The position numbers and the translations under genes are program-made. A DNA stretch of 64,000 bases. Source: Pelagibius marinus. Lineage in GTDB: Bacteria; Pseudomonadota; Alphaproteobacteria; Kiloniellales; Kiloniellaceae. Under the pieces are notes generated by a model, which saw only the letters and a program-made list of their open reading frames with translations, searched no databases and was not told where the DNA came from. Positions 1-7,813 of the stretch are shown piece after piece (the stretch's first letter is position 1; each line of letters opens with the position of its first letter). The DNA lies in the NCBI RefSeq assembly GCF_014925385.1, contig NZ_JACSDK010000009.1:186001-250000 (forward strand). The letters are read 5' to 3'.

Positions 1-63
1 CTGCAGCCGCGCCTGTTCCTCCAGGGTCTGCAGGATGCTCTGGCAGATCGACATCTCGTGCAT
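1..63 (-). CDS. hypA: HypA hydrogenase nickel-insertion protein, N-terminal fragment
   Basis: Only the first 21 codons are in the window; the gene continues beyond base 1. The visible start, MHEMSICQSI, is the diagnostic HypA N terminus, where His2 is the conserved nickel ligand. HypA works with HypB to deliver nickel to the large subunit of [NiFe]-hydrogenase. The ATG (63-61) shares its A with the TGA stop of the preceding hupK gene (TGATG), so the two are very probably translationally coupled. The position, last in a hup series and first of an expected hyp series, fits the usual hup-hyp order. The zinc-binding C-terminal domain cannot be checked here. Confidence 0.9.
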   Translation of the reverse strand, partial: MHEMSICQSILQTLEEQARLQ

Positions 64-1220
64 CAGGCGGCCCTCACTTCGTGGCGGACGCAGGGGTCGA
101 CGGCGTTGACCAGCAGCTCCGCCAGGCGCCGGCGGGTCGCCGCCTCCGCCGCCGGCAATCGGGAAAGACTGCGTTGGGCGATGCCCGCGGCATCGAAGTT
201 CCAGCGCGTCGGCGCCAGGATACGGTAGCGGGCGACGGCGCCGTCGCGCAACTCCACCGCATGAATGAGCAGGCCGCGCGCCGCCTCGACCGCGGCGAAA
301 CCGACCCCTCCGCCCCGCGGCGCGTGCAGGGGCGGCGGCGTTTCCTCCTGAACGAGCGCGCGCAGCACCGCCGGCAGGCCCGCCAGTTCCACCAGGCGGG
401 CGGTGAGCCGCGCGGCCAGGCCGCCGCTCTCCAGGCTCGCCAGCAGCGGATCGTCCAGATTGCGGGAGAAGGGCGTGGTCTCGGGCAGGGCCGCACCGGC
501 GGCCAGCGGCAGCTCGCCGCCGTGCTTCAGCCAGGCCCGCAGGTCCTCGGCCGCCGGCACCGTCAGAGGAGTGGCCTGAACCGCCCCGGCGTCGCGCCAG
601 CCGTTCTCCTCCACGGCGGCCAGCAGTTGCCCGGCGAGGCAGCCACTCTCTTCCGCCCAGGCCCGCAGGCCGTCCCAGCCGCGCCGCGCCCGCCAGTCTT
701 CCAGCGGCTCGCCGAAGATCTCGCGGACCAGCAGGTCCTCCGCCGTGCCGATGACTTTGAGGGCTGCCACCCTGTCGGGGGCGGCTTCGCCGCCCAGGGC
801 GAAGGGCGCTTCTTCCCCGAAGAGCGCCGCCGTCAGCGCCGGCAGCAGCTCCATCACCGGGCGCAGGCGTTCGGCCTGCGGCGGCAGGCCTAGAAAGCCG
901 GGCCAGTCGAGGGCGATGCGCAGGCTGTGCTCGCGCAGGGTTTCCATCCCGGTCAACGCCGCACGCGCCGCGCGGGTCTGCGCAGACGGCGCGCTGCCGA
1001 GGGCCTGTTCCAGGGCGGTGACCGCCGCCTGGCTCTGGGCGGTGCCGCAGAGCGCGTAGACCAGCGGCACCAGGGTGAGTGCTTCCTCCGGCCTGCGCCC
1101 GCGCAGCAGCCCGCCGATGTCGCCGGGTTCGGTGAAGGCGATCCGGGCCGGGGCGCCACGCGGCAGGTCGATGACGACGCGGCCTTCTAGTGTCCGGCCG
1201 GGAGAGAGGACGCCGCTCAT
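63..1220 (-). CDS. hupK: HupK, hydrogenase large-subunit-like maturation protein
   Basis: 385 residues, about 160-200 shorter than a hydrogenase large subunit but resembling one at both ends. The segment LVPLVYALCGTAQSQ near residue 55 corresponds to the RxCGxC motif of large subunits with the second cysteine gone, and the C terminus has DPCVRHEV in place of DPCxxCxxH. Known HupK proteins are thought to act as scaffold or holder of the Fe(CN)2CO unit before transfer to the large subunit. The ATG (1220-1218) overlaps the hupJ stop by four bases and the stop overlaps hypA by one. Identification rests on the motifs, length and position between hupJ and hypA. Confidence 0.85.
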   Translation of the reverse strand: MSGVLSPGRTLEGRVVIDLPRGAPARIAFTEPGDIGGLLRGRRPEEALTLVPLVYALCGTAQSQAAVTALEQALGSAPSAQTRAARAALTGMETLREHSLRIALDWPGFLGLPPQAERLRPVMELLPALTAALFGEEAPFALGGEAAPDRVAALKVIGTAEDLLVREIFGEPLEDWRARRGWDGLRAWAEESGCLAGQLLAAVEENGWRDAGAVQATPLTVPAAEDLRAWLKHGGELPLAAGAALPETTPFSRNLDDPLLASLESGGLAARLTARLVELAGLPAVLRALVQEETPPPLHAPRGGGVGFAAVEAARGLLIHAVELRDGAVARYRILAPTRWNFDAAGIAQRSLSRLPAAEAATRRRLAELLVNAVDPCVRHEVRAA

Positions 1221-1801
1221 GCCTGGCTTTCCTCTCTCGCGGCAGGACCGCGCAGGAAGGCGCGGCGGCTGACGGTGGTGGGTTCGCTCCGGGATTCCTC
1301 AGCCCCCTCCGCTTCCGGTTCGGACTCTTCCTCCGCCGGCAGTTCGCCGCGCCAGATCATCGCCATCTCCGCTTCCGCCGGCTCTGCTTCGTCGGCGGCG
1401 AAAAGCTCCTCAAGCGCCGCCGCCGCCGTCGCCTCGGCGGCCTCCTGATCGGTGAACTCCAGGACCGGGGAGAAGAGCGAGCACATCCAGTAGCCGCCCA
1501 GGGCCTCTTCGCGCCCGCGGATGAACTCGAAGGCGCCGGCGGGAAAGGCGAAGCTCCGCTTGCTGCCGACCGGCAGATCGTCTTCTTCCTGCTGGCGCGG
1601 CAGCAGCATGAGGTTCAGGAACCAGGGGGTGATGAGGACCGAGAGCCAGAAGCCCTGCCACTCGCGGGTCCCCACCGCCTGCACCCGCAGCGCCGCGTTG
1701 AGGATCGGGACGCCCTCCATGCGCGTCGCGCCGATCGCCGCGAAGCAGCGTTCCAGCTGTTCTGCGGTTTCCTGGGCGGCGATGGTTTCGGGCGTGTCCA
1801 A
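1217..1801 (-). CDS. hupJ: HupJ/HybE-family [NiFe]-hydrogenase assembly chaperone
   Basis: 194 residues. The central block with GVPILNAALRVQ, GFWLSVLITPWFLNLMLLP and FEFIRG is the HybE/HupJ family core, and the C terminus has the family's SRRAFLRG motif. HybE-type proteins help assemble and quality-control Tat-exported small subunits. The start is a TTG at 1801-1799, one base after the hupI stop; no ATG or GTG lies in frame nearby before the conserved region, so the rare start is favoured. The last third is rich in Ala/Glu, as in many relatives. It overlaps hupK by ATGA. Confidence 0.85.
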   Translation of the reverse strand: MDTPETIAAQETAEQLERCFAAIGATRMEGVPILNAALRVQAVGTREWQGFWLSVLITPWFLNLMLLPRQQEEDDLPVGSKRSFAFPAGAFEFIRGREEALGGYWMCSLFSPVLEFTDQEAAEATAAAALEELFAADEAEPAEAEMAMIWRGELPAEEESEPEAEGAEESRSEPTTVSRRAFLRGPAAREESQA

Positions 1802-1802
1802 C

Positions 1803-2027
1803 TCAAACCTCTTCGATCACCATGAAGTCCGCCTTGGCGCCGTCGCAGTTCGGGCAGGTCCAGTGCTCGGGCAGCTTGGCAAAGGGCGTGCCCGCCGGCA
1901 CCTGCCAGTAGTCGTCGCCTTCGGCCGGGTCGTAGACGTGCCAGCAGATCTTGCATTCCAGCCTGCTGTCGGCCTTCAGCTTGGCGGCGTCGCCGCCGTA
2001 GGACCCGGCGAAGAAGGACTCGCTCAC
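1803..2027 (-). CDS. hupI: HupI rubredoxin
   Basis: 74 residues containing the two rubredoxin knuckles, CKIC at residues 25-28 and CPNC near 58-61, which bind one iron atom. HupI-type rubredoxins are needed for hydrogenase small-subunit maturation in air, probably as an electron carrier for Fe-S cluster assembly or protection. The chosen start is the GTG at 2027-2025, which overlaps the TGA of hupH by three of four bases (GTGA); the open frame extends further upstream but that extension has no rubredoxin similarity and lies inside hupH. The upstream spacer before the first CxxC is longer than in free-standing rubredoxins, as usual for HupI. Confidence 0.92.
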   Translation of the reverse strand: MSESFFAGSYGGDAAKLKADSRLECKICWHVYDPAEGDDYWQVPAGTPFAKLPEHWTCPNCDGAKADFMVIEEV

Positions 2028-2884
2028 CTGTAGACCTCCAGGATCTCGTGCAGGCGCTCGGCGGACTCGGCGATGTCCTCCGCCGCCGCGCAGACCACCT
2101 CCGGCATCTTCGAGATCTCGATGGAGTTCAGGATCAGCGCGTCCTGGGAATTGTAGAACTGCACCCACCAGACCGAGTGCGTGCCGCTGCTGGTCACCCG
2201 GCAGTTGCCGTAGCCGCGCGAGAGGATGGTGAGCGGCCCCTCGCCCAGCAGCCCGGCCAGGAGCGCCAGGTCGGCCTCGGTGTGCGGCAGCAGCGAGAGG
2301 TTGATGACATGCGGGGCAGCGCCCCCAACGCCCTGGGCCGCCACCTGCGGAATGTGCTCGTTGATCTCCGGCAGCAGCGGCGGGGCGTTGAAGACGTCCG
2401 GCGCGAAGCTCTCCGGAATCGTCACCGCCGGCCGGGCGTCCTTGAAGGCCAGGGCCGCCACGCTGGTCGGGAAAGTGCCGACCTCGATCTCGTCGCGCAC
2501 CACCCGGCCCTCGCCGTCCGTGCCGCGCACCCGCCAGACCCCGGCCAGCACCGCTTCCTGGGCCTGCAGCTCGGCGCCGGCGACCACCGAGACCTCGCCC
2601 TCGCCCAGCACCTGGTTCACCAGTTCCAGGTTGGCGGCGTCCAGCCCCGCCAGGGAGACGATGTTGTGGGCGCCGTCGCGCTCATAGTTCTGCAGGCGGG
2701 CGAGAACTTCCGCCAGCGCCGTCTTGGCCGCTTCCAGGCCCGCCGTGTCCTCCGGCTCCGGCAGGTCGGGGGCCGCGAAGGTCATCATCGCCGCCGGCAT
2801 CTGCATGTATTCCAGCTGGCCGCCGTCCTCGTCACCCGGCTGGCTTCCGGGGCCGAGAAAAGAAGAGATGGGTGTGTCGCTCAT
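2024..2884 (-). CDS. hupH: HupH hydrogenase expression/formation protein
   Basis: 286 residues, matching the HupH/HyaF family length. Typical features are the N-terminal LEYMQMPAAMMTF, the helix with ALAEVLARL around residues 55-65, GEGEVSV and, toward the end, GLLGEGPLTILSRGYGNCRVTSSGTHSVWWVQFYN read in pieces along residues 210-260. HupH is required for small-subunit processing and Fe-S cluster acquisition, acting with HupG and HupI before Tat export. It lies 18 bases after hupG and overlaps the hupI GTG start. No odd features. Confidence 0.9.
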   Translation of the reverse strand: MSDTPISSFLGPGSQPGDEDGGQLEYMQMPAAMMTFAAPDLPEPEDTAGLEAAKTALAEVLARLQNYERDGAHNIVSLAGLDAANLELVNQVLGEGEVSVVAGAELQAQEAVLAGVWRVRGTDGEGRVVRDEIEVGTFPTSVAALAFKDARPAVTIPESFAPDVFNAPPLLPEINEHIPQVAAQGVGGAAPHVINLSLLPHTEADLALLAGLLGEGPLTILSRGYGNCRVTSSGTHSVWWVQFYNSQDALILNSIEISKMPEVVCAAAEDIAESAERLHEILEVYR

Positions 2885-2902
2885 GATCTTTCTCCGCCGG
2901 TG

Positions 2903-3334
2903 TCAGTGGGCCTGCTGGGGAACGCCGCAGCCTTCGGGGAACTTGAAGGGCGGCGGGTCGCTGGGCTCGGAGGTCAGGAGGGCGCGGATCTGTTGCAGAT
3001 AGTCGATCCAGTCCTGCACGCCCTGAATGGCGCCGAGATATTGGCCGCGCCGCAGAAAGACCAGCGTCGGGTAGGCGTTGAAGCGGTAGCGGCGCTGCAG
3101 CGCGCGCTCAGCCTCGCGGGCCACCACCAGCGGGGTGAAGGCGCCGGCGAAGGCCTTGTCGAGCTCGGGCAGGATCACCGCCACGTCGTTGCTCTCGGCC
3201 ATGCGCTCGGCATCGCCGGCGAAGAACAGCGCCGCATGCTCCAGAGCGCCCGCCGCCGCGTCCAGATTGTCCTCGTCGGCGACCTTGTAGCCGTGGCGTT
3301 CGATGATCGACTGCAGCAGGGGGGAAAAGCTCAT
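2903..3334 (-). CDS. hupG: HupG/HyaE thioredoxin-like hydrogenase chaperone
   Basis: 143 residues with a thioredoxin fold but no CxxC: the segment RFNAYPTLVFLRRGQYLG (about residues 84-101) contains the cis-proline strand of thioredoxins, while the active-site cysteines are absent, as in all HyaE/HupG proteins. Members bind the Tat signal peptide and folded small subunit of the uptake hydrogenase. The C-terminal tail SDPPPFKFPEGCGVPQQAH is variable in the family. It begins 25 bases after hupF and is followed closely by hupH; HupG and HupH are usually co-encoded and act on the same step. Confidence 0.88.
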   Translation of the reverse strand: MSFSPLLQSIIERHGYKVADEDNLDAAAGALEHAALFFAGDAERMAESNDVAVILPELDKAFAGAFTPLVVAREAERALQRRYRFNAYPTLVFLRRGQYLGAIQGVQDWIDYLQQIRALLTSEPSDPPPFKFPEGCGVPQQAH

Positions 3335-3359
3335 GCGCTCTTGCTCCTTCAGAGTTTTT

Positions 3360-3677
3360 CTAGGCTTTGTCTTCTTCGGGGAACCGGCGCAGGTGGTCCG
3401 GCAGTTGCGGTTCGCGGTCGATCAAGTCGGCGAAGAGGTGCTCGAAGCCCGCTTCGCCGCGCTGGACCATGGCCAGGGCCTCCAGGGCATCGGCGGCCTG
3501 CGCCGCCCGCTCCGCGCTGATCACCTCGCGGGCCGCACCCAGGAAGACCATAACCCAGCTGCCCGGCGCGGGGTTGCCGACCAGGCGGGTGTCGACCCGG
3601 TGGCGGCCGTCGCGGGCCTGGCAGAGCGCCTCGCCGAAATCGGCCTCGATGACCTGCATGGGAATGCCGATACACAT
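3360..3677 (-). CDS. hupF: HupF, HypC-like large-subunit chaperone
   Basis: 105 residues beginning MCIGIPMQV; Cys2 is the conserved residue with which HypC-family proteins bind the iron centre and precursor large subunit. The remainder holds the HypC beta-barrel (RLVGNPAPGSWVMVFLGAAREVI). The C-terminal extension of about 25 residues after the domain distinguishes HupF from HypC. HupF protects the large-subunit precursor, particularly in oxygen. Its ATG (3677-3675) shares a base with the hupD stop (TGATG). Confidence 0.9.
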   Translation of the reverse strand: MCIGIPMQVIEADFGEALCQARDGRHRVDTRLVGNPAPGSWVMVFLGAAREVISAERAAQAADALEALAMVQRGEAGFEHLFADLIDREPQLPDHLRRFPEEDKA

Positions 3678-4366
3678 CAGCGGGGCCTTGCCGGCTGGCT
3701 GAGCAGTTGGTCGATCTCGGCCTCGAAGTCCTCGGGACCGCGCCAGCCCTCCGCCGTCAGAACGCGGGCATCACCCTGTCGCAGGGCCGCCGCCGCGTCC
3801 GGGCGGCCGGCCTCGTAGCGCGCCAGGCTCATTTCGCTGGAGGCGATGGTGATGTCGTCGTCGAGGGGCTGTGCGCGGCGCCGGGCGGTGATGCCGCGCC
3901 GGGCGAGATAGTCCAGCGCCACCTCGATGGCCGGGGCGATCTGCGCCTTCACTTCGGGGCGCAGGCTGCCGCCGTAGTCGTCCAACTCCACCGGCTGCAC
4001 GCCGATGAGGAGCTGCTCGGCGGGGGCGTCGCCCAGCATCTCGGCCATGGCGAGAACTTCCTGGAAGCCGGTCTGGTGCAGGGAGATTTTCTTCACGCCC
4101 AGGAACTTCGGCACCTCGTCGCCCTCGGCCAGCTTCAGGCTGCCGGGCGCCAGGCCGAAGTCGACGGCGTCGAAGACCACCAGGATGTCGGCCTCGCGGA
4201 TGTGCTGGACCAGGTAGATGCCCTGGGTGCCGCCGTCCATGAGGCGCACGTTGTCGGGAAAGGACCAGCCGCGGTGCAGCTCTTCCACGGCGCGGACGCC
4301 GAAGCCCTCGTCGGCCCAGAGAAGATTGCCGATCCCCAGAATAAGCACCGACGGCGTATCTGCCAT
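3677..4366 (-). CDS. hupD: HupD hydrogenase maturation endopeptidase
   Basis: 229 residues. The N-terminal 165 are the M52 protease domain: GIGNLLWADEGFG (Glu20), FDAVDFG (Asp66/Asp69) and ISLHQTG (His97) supply the nickel-sensing ligands of HybD-type enzymes. The enzyme removes the C-terminal peptide of HupL after nickel insertion; in HupL here the target is the last 15 residues after His584. The C-terminal part beyond about residue 165 is longer than in most homologues and has no recognised domain. The gene starts a second transcription unit: an intrinsic terminator and a sigma-54 promoter lie between it and hupC. Confidence 0.93.
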   Translation of the reverse strand: MADTPSVLILGIGNLLWADEGFGVRAVEELHRGWSFPDNVRLMDGGTQGIYLVQHIREADILVVFDAVDFGLAPGSLKLAEGDEVPKFLGVKKISLHQTGFQEVLAMAEMLGDAPAEQLLIGVQPVELDDYGGSLRPEVKAQIAPAIEVALDYLARRGITARRRAQPLDDDITIASSEMSLARYEAGRPDAAAALRQGDARVLTAEGWRGPEDFEAEIDQLLSQPARPR

Positions 4367-4431
4367 CGCGGCTCCCTCCCAAATCCTTGGTTTTCTCAGG
4401 GGCGCTCTGCGGCGCCCTTTGGGTGGTTAAC

Positions 4432-4447
4432 AGCAAGACGCATGCCA
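4432..4447 (-). promoter_or_regulatory. Sigma-54 (-24/-12) promoter of hupD
   Basis: On the minus strand the bases read TGGCATG-CGTC-TTGCT, one mismatch from the consensus TGGCACG-N4-TTGCW, with the GG and GC doublets ten bases apart. Transcription should start near 4421, about 55 bases before the hupD ATG at 4366. The hup genes of several alphaproteobacteria are sigma-54 dependent (NifA or HupR/HoxA activated), so the site is plausible as the promoter of hupDFGHIJK-hyp. Activator not in the window. Confidence 0.75.
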
Positions 4448-4503
4448 ACGACCAGGTGAAAGTAACTATCCGGAATCGCTGCACTCTCCGGAGAGCCGCC
4501 GAC

Positions 4504-4524
4504 GATGGAAGCAAACCTTCCATC
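4504..4524. promoter_or_regulatory. Inverted repeat, candidate activator site upstream of hupD
   Basis: GATGGAAG-CAAAC-CTTCCATC is a perfect 8-bp inverted repeat with a 5-base spacer, about 83-103 bases upstream of the predicted sigma-54 start. That is the distance range of NtrC-type enhancer sites. A second perfect palindrome, CTCTCCGGAGAG, lies at 4484-4495, and a degenerate FNR/FixK-like motif (TTGAT-N4-ATCtg on the minus strand) at 4525-4538. Function inferred from position only; it does not match the TTG-N5-CAA motif reported for HupR. Confidence 0.4.
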
Positions 4525-4573
4525 CAGATCATAATCAAATTGGAAGATTGCTTACCACTTCTTATCCCGCCGC

Positions 4574-4604
4574 AAAAAAAGAGGGCGGGGCCGAAGCCCC
4601 GCCC
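4574..4604 (-). terminator. Intrinsic terminator after hupC
   Basis: Read on the minus strand: a perfect 9-bp stem GGGCGGGGC, a TTCG tetraloop, GCCCCGCCC, then TC and seven T residues. It stands 68 bases after the hupC stop and 140 before the hupD sigma-54 promoter. Together with the promoter it splits the hup locus into structural and maturation units. The rest of the 305-base gap between hupD and hupC holds the elements described here and no gene. Confidence 0.9.
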
Positions 4605-4671
4605 CTGCGAGGGGGAAAGTGCCTGACAGAGGTTGGGTTCTGTCGACGGCCCCGTGGAAACCTTCAGAACG

Positions 4672-5418
4672 TCAAAGCCCGTTGTCGCCCGGTCCGCCGT
4701 CACGGAAGGTCCGCCAGCCGGAGAACATGGAAGAGATGATCGACTGGCGCGACATGATGTCTTCGCGCACCGCCGCGTAGATGTGGACAACGGCAAAGCA
4801 GATGAGCACCCACATGCCCAGGTGATGCCAGGTGTGGACGTCCTGGCTCTGGCCGAACAGCGGGATCACCCAGCTGGAGAAGAGGTCGAACTGCCAGGAC
4901 CCCATGCCGGTGCCTTCGCCGTAAAGCGCCAGGCCGGTGACGATCATGAAGAGGATGCCCCAGACGAACATCACGTGCATGACCAGGGTGGCGAGCGGGT
5001 TGTGCCCGGCGTACTTCAGCGGCTGCTTGGCGATCATGGCGTACCACAGCACCTCGTGCAGCAGCTCCTTCCAGAAGCGTCCGCGCCACACCGGCGGCAG
5101 GAAGATCTGCCTGGCGTGGCTGTTGCCGACGATGGCGCAGTAGACCCTGAGGGCGAAGCCGACGATGAGGATGTAGGCGGCCACGAAGTGGACCGCGCGG
5201 ATCCAGCCGAAAAGGAAGGAGTTGCTGGCCTCGCCGGTCACCGAGGGCGGCGGCGAGCCGATGAAGTAGCCGGTGAGGCACAAGGCGAGGATGCTGAAGG
5301 CGTTCACCCAGTGCCAGAGGCGCACCGGCGCCTGGTAGACATAGACCGCCTCTTCCTTGTGGGGCGCATGGGCCGCCGCGGCGGCGACCGACGGTTCGAT
5401 GGAAGTCTCTGCGTTCAT
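4672..5418 (-). CDS. hupC: Ni/Fe-hydrogenase b-type cytochrome subunit
   Basis: 248 residues. The sequence has four predicted membrane spans in the hydrogenase cytochrome b pattern: RLWHWVNAFSILALCLTGYFIG, a second with VHFVAAYILIVGFALR, a third with HVMFVWGILFMIVTGLAL and a fourth with WHHLGMWVLICFAVVHIYAAVRED. Histidines in WHW, VHF, WHH and VHIY are the haem ligands of the family. It anchors HupSL to the periplasmic face and passes electrons to ubiquinone. It is last of the hupSLEC unit, followed by a strong terminator. Confidence 0.95.
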   Translation of the reverse strand: MNAETSIEPSVAAAAAHAPHKEEAVYVYQAPVRLWHWVNAFSILALCLTGYFIGSPPPSVTGEASNSFLFGWIRAVHFVAAYILIVGFALRVYCAIVGNSHARQIFLPPVWRGRFWKELLHEVLWYAMIAKQPLKYAGHNPLATLVMHVMFVWGILFMIVTGLALYGEGTGMGSWQFDLFSSWVIPLFGQSQDVHTWHHLGMWVLICFAVVHIYAAVREDIMSRQSIISSMFSGWRTFRDGGPGDNGL

Positions 5419-5429
5419 GGCGCGCCCTC

Positions 5430-5999
5430 CTATCCGGCGACCAGCGCCAGGCCGGCGAGGCCAAGCCCCAGGCCCGCCGCCGGCAGGCCGTAGCGCCAGC
5501 GCGCCAACATCTGCCCGGCCGCGAAGCCGCCAAGGTGCAGGCCCGCGCTGGCCGCGAGGAAGCCCACGAAGTAGCCGCCAAGGCCGCCCACGGCCTCGGC
5601 GCCGTGGGCCTGGCCGTGCAGCAGGGCGAAGCCGCCGAGGACGGCGAGCCCCAGGCCCGCCGGCAGGCGCCGGGCGGCGAAGACCATCGCCCCCAGCACC
5701 ACCACGGAGGCCAGGATGCCCGGCTCGACGAAGGGCAGGGCGCCGCCGGCCAGGCCGGTGAGCCCGCCAACCGCCAGCAAGGCGAGGAAGAGCGCCGGGC
5801 CCCGCCAGGCCCGCACCGCCGGCTGGGCCGCGGCCCAGAGCCCGACGGCCAGCATGACCAGCAGGTGATCGAGGCCGAGGAAGGGGTGGGCAAGCCCCGC
5901 CGTGAGGCCGCTCACCGCACCGCCGGTGTGGGCCGAGGCCGGGCCCGCGAGAGTCGCCGCGGCCAGGAAGCCGGCGGCAGGCAGAAAGATCTTTCGCAT
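5430..5999 (-). CDS. hupE: HupE/UreJ-family nickel permease or accessory protein
   Basis: 189 residues with a cleavable N-terminal signal (MRKIFLPAAGFLAAATLAGPASA) and then HPFLGLDHLLVMLAVGLWAA, which carries the HX5DH motif (HPFLGLDH) of HupE/UreJ proteins. About six hydrophobic spans follow, with HGQAHGAE in the middle. HupE of Rhizobium leguminosarum is a nickel permease that supports hydrogenase maturation. The ATG at 5999 is chosen for the signal peptide and because it lies only 15 bases from the hupL stop. Here hupE sits between hupL and hupC; in the R. leguminosarum order it follows hupD. Confidence 0.9.
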   Translation of the reverse strand: MRKIFLPAAGFLAAATLAGPASAHTGGAVSGLTAGLAHPFLGLDHLLVMLAVGLWAAAQPAVRAWRGPALFLALLAVGGLTGLAGGALPFVEPGILASVVVLGAMVFAARRLPAGLGLAVLGGFALLHGQAHGAEAVGGLGGYFVGFLAASAGLHLGGFAAGQMLARWRYGLPAAGLGLGLAGLALVAG

Positions 6000-6013
6000 G
6001 TTCGTTCCCTCCC

Positions 6014-7813
6014 TCAGCGCACTTTCACTTCGGCCAGCTCCTCGCCGTCCGGACCCATGACGTGGGTCGAGCAGGCAAGGCAGGGGTCGAAGCTGTGGAT
6101 GGTGCGCAGGATCTCCACCGGCTCCTCGGCGCGCTCCACCTTGGTGTTCATGAGCGAGGCCTCGAAGGCGCCGATGTTGCCCTCGTTGTCGCGTGGCGAA
6201 CCGTTCCAGGTGGTCGGCACGACACACTGGTAGTTGTCGATCTTGGTGTCCTTGATCCTGATCCAGTGGGCCAGGGCCCCGCGCGGCGCCTCGGTGAAGC
6301 CGACGCCCTTGACCTCCTTCGGCCAGGTGGCGGGATCGAACTTCTCCACGTTGGCGGTGGCGCTGTCGCCGGCCTTGATGTTGGCGATCAGCTTGTCCAT
6401 GAAGTAGCGCTGCATCTCAGCCGCCCACTGCGCCTCCAGCGCCCGCGCCGCGGTACGGCCCAGGGTGGAGAACAGCGCCTCGACCGGCAGGTCGAGGGCA
6501 CGCAGGGTGCGGTTCACCTGGTCGGTGATCACCTCGTGGCCCTGGGCGTAGCCGACCACGTAGCGGGACAGCGGCCCGACCTCCATGGCATGGCCGCGCC
6601 AGCGCGGCGCCTTGATCCAGGAGTACTTCGCCTGCTCGTCCAGCTGCTCGATGTTGGTCCTGGTCCCCTTGGCGTTGGGTCCCAGGGCGTAGTTCGGCTC
6701 GGTGATGCCGTCCCAGGGATGCAGGCCCTTGGCCTCGTCCGGGTAGCTGTACCAGGAGTGCGGCACGAACTCCTGGATCTGCTCGGGATCGCGCAGGTCG
6801 ACCGGATGCACCTCCTTCAGGTTACCGTTGATGACGGCGCCCTGGGGCATCATCAGGTTCTCCGCGGAGTAGTCGTTGGCCCGGTCCGGGATGTCGCCGT
6901 AGGCCAGCACGCTCTTGCCCGACAGGCCGCCGCCGTAGAGCCAGTCCTTGTAGAAGGAGCCGATGGCGAGGATGTCCGGGATGTAGACGTTGTTGACGAA
7001 CTCCAGCGAACGGTCGATGACGCCGGAGACGTAGTTCAGCCGGTCCATGTTGATCGGCGCCCCGGCGGCCATCTCGCCGTCGATGTTGATGGCGCAGGGC
7101 ACGCCGCCGACCAGCCAGTTCGGATGGGTGTCCTTGCCGCCGAAGATCGTGCGCGTGGTCATGATCTCCTTCTGGAAGTCGAGGGCCTCCAGATAGTGGG
7201 TGACGGCCATGAGGTCGGCCTCCGGCGGCAGCAGGTAGGCCGGGTTGGTCCAGTAGCCGTTCTTGAAGGGCCCGAGCTGGCCGGACTCGACGAACTTCTT
7301 CAGCCGGTTCTGAATGTCGCGGAAATAGCCCGGCGAGGATTTCGGGTGGTGCGGCGAGACGCTCTGCTGCAGCTCCGAGGTCGCCTTGGGGTCCGCCTTC
7401 AGGGCGTTGACCGGGTTCACCCAGTCCAGGGCGTGCAGGTGATAGAAGTGCACCAGGTGATCGTGCACCTGCAGCGAGAGCTGCATGATGTTGCGGATGG
7501 AGTTGGCGTTCTCCGGGATGTCGATCCCGAGGGAGTCCTCCACCGCGCGCACCGAGGTCAGCGCGTGGGTGCCGGTGCAGACGCCGCAGATGCGCTGGGT
7601 GAAGGCCCAGGCGTCGCGCGGGTCGCGGCCTTTCAAGATCACTTCCAGCCCGCGCCACATGGTGCCGGTGGAAACCGCGTTGCGGATCATGTTCTGCTCG
7701 TCGATGTTCACCTCGCAGCGCATGTGCCCCTCGATCCGGGTCACCGGATCGACCACCACGCGCTGGCCGGAGGTATCGAGATCGAAGCCGTTGGGCGTTT
7801 GTGTCATCGCCAT
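6014..7813 (-). CDS. hupL: Uptake [NiFe]-hydrogenase large subunit
   Basis: 599 residues. The [NiFe] site ligands are complete: RICGVC (Cys76, Cys79) near the N terminus and DPCLACSTH (Cys578, Cys581) near the end. The final 15 residues after His584 form the peptide removed by Hup[10 protein letters not shown] at residues 22-30 is the conserved L0 motif. With HupS it oxidises H2 in the periplasm, co-exported on the small-subunit Tat signal. The ATG shares a base with the hupS stop (TGATG). Confidence 0.97.
   Translation of the reverse strand: MAMTQTPNGFDLDTSGQRVVVDPVTRIEGHMRCEVNIDEQNMIRNAVSTGTMWRGLEVILKGRDPRDAWAFTQRICGVCTGTHALTSVRAVEDSLGIDIPENANSIRNIMQLSLQVHDHLVHFYHLHALDWVNPVNALKADPKATSELQQSVSPHHPKSSPGYFRDIQNRLKKFVESGQLGPFKNGYWTNPAYLLPPEADLMAVTHYLEALDFQKEIMTTRTIFGGKDTHPNWLVGGVPCAINIDGEMAAGAPINMDRLNYVSGVIDRSLEFVNNVYIPDILAIGSFYKDWLYGGGLSGKSVLAYGDIPDRANDYSAENLMMPQGAVINGNLKEVHPVDLRDPEQIQEFVPHSWYSYPDEAKGLHPWDGITEPNYALGPNAKGTRTNIEQLDEQAKYSWIKAPRWRGHAMEVGPLSRYVVGYAQGHEVITDQVNRTLRALDLPVEALFSTLGRTAARALEAQWAAEMQRYFMDKLIANIKAGDSATANVEKFDPATWPKEVKGVGFTEAPRGALAHWIRIKDTKIDNYQCVVPTTWNGSPRDNEGNIGAFEASLMNTKVERAEEPVEILRTIHSFDPCLACSTHVMGPDGEELAEVKVR

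Noticed and set aside
4399-4418. GGGCGC/GCGCCC hairpin upstream of hupD
   Set aside because: Stem of six with no T tract on the correct strand; lies at the predicted start site region and may be chance in GC-rich DNA.
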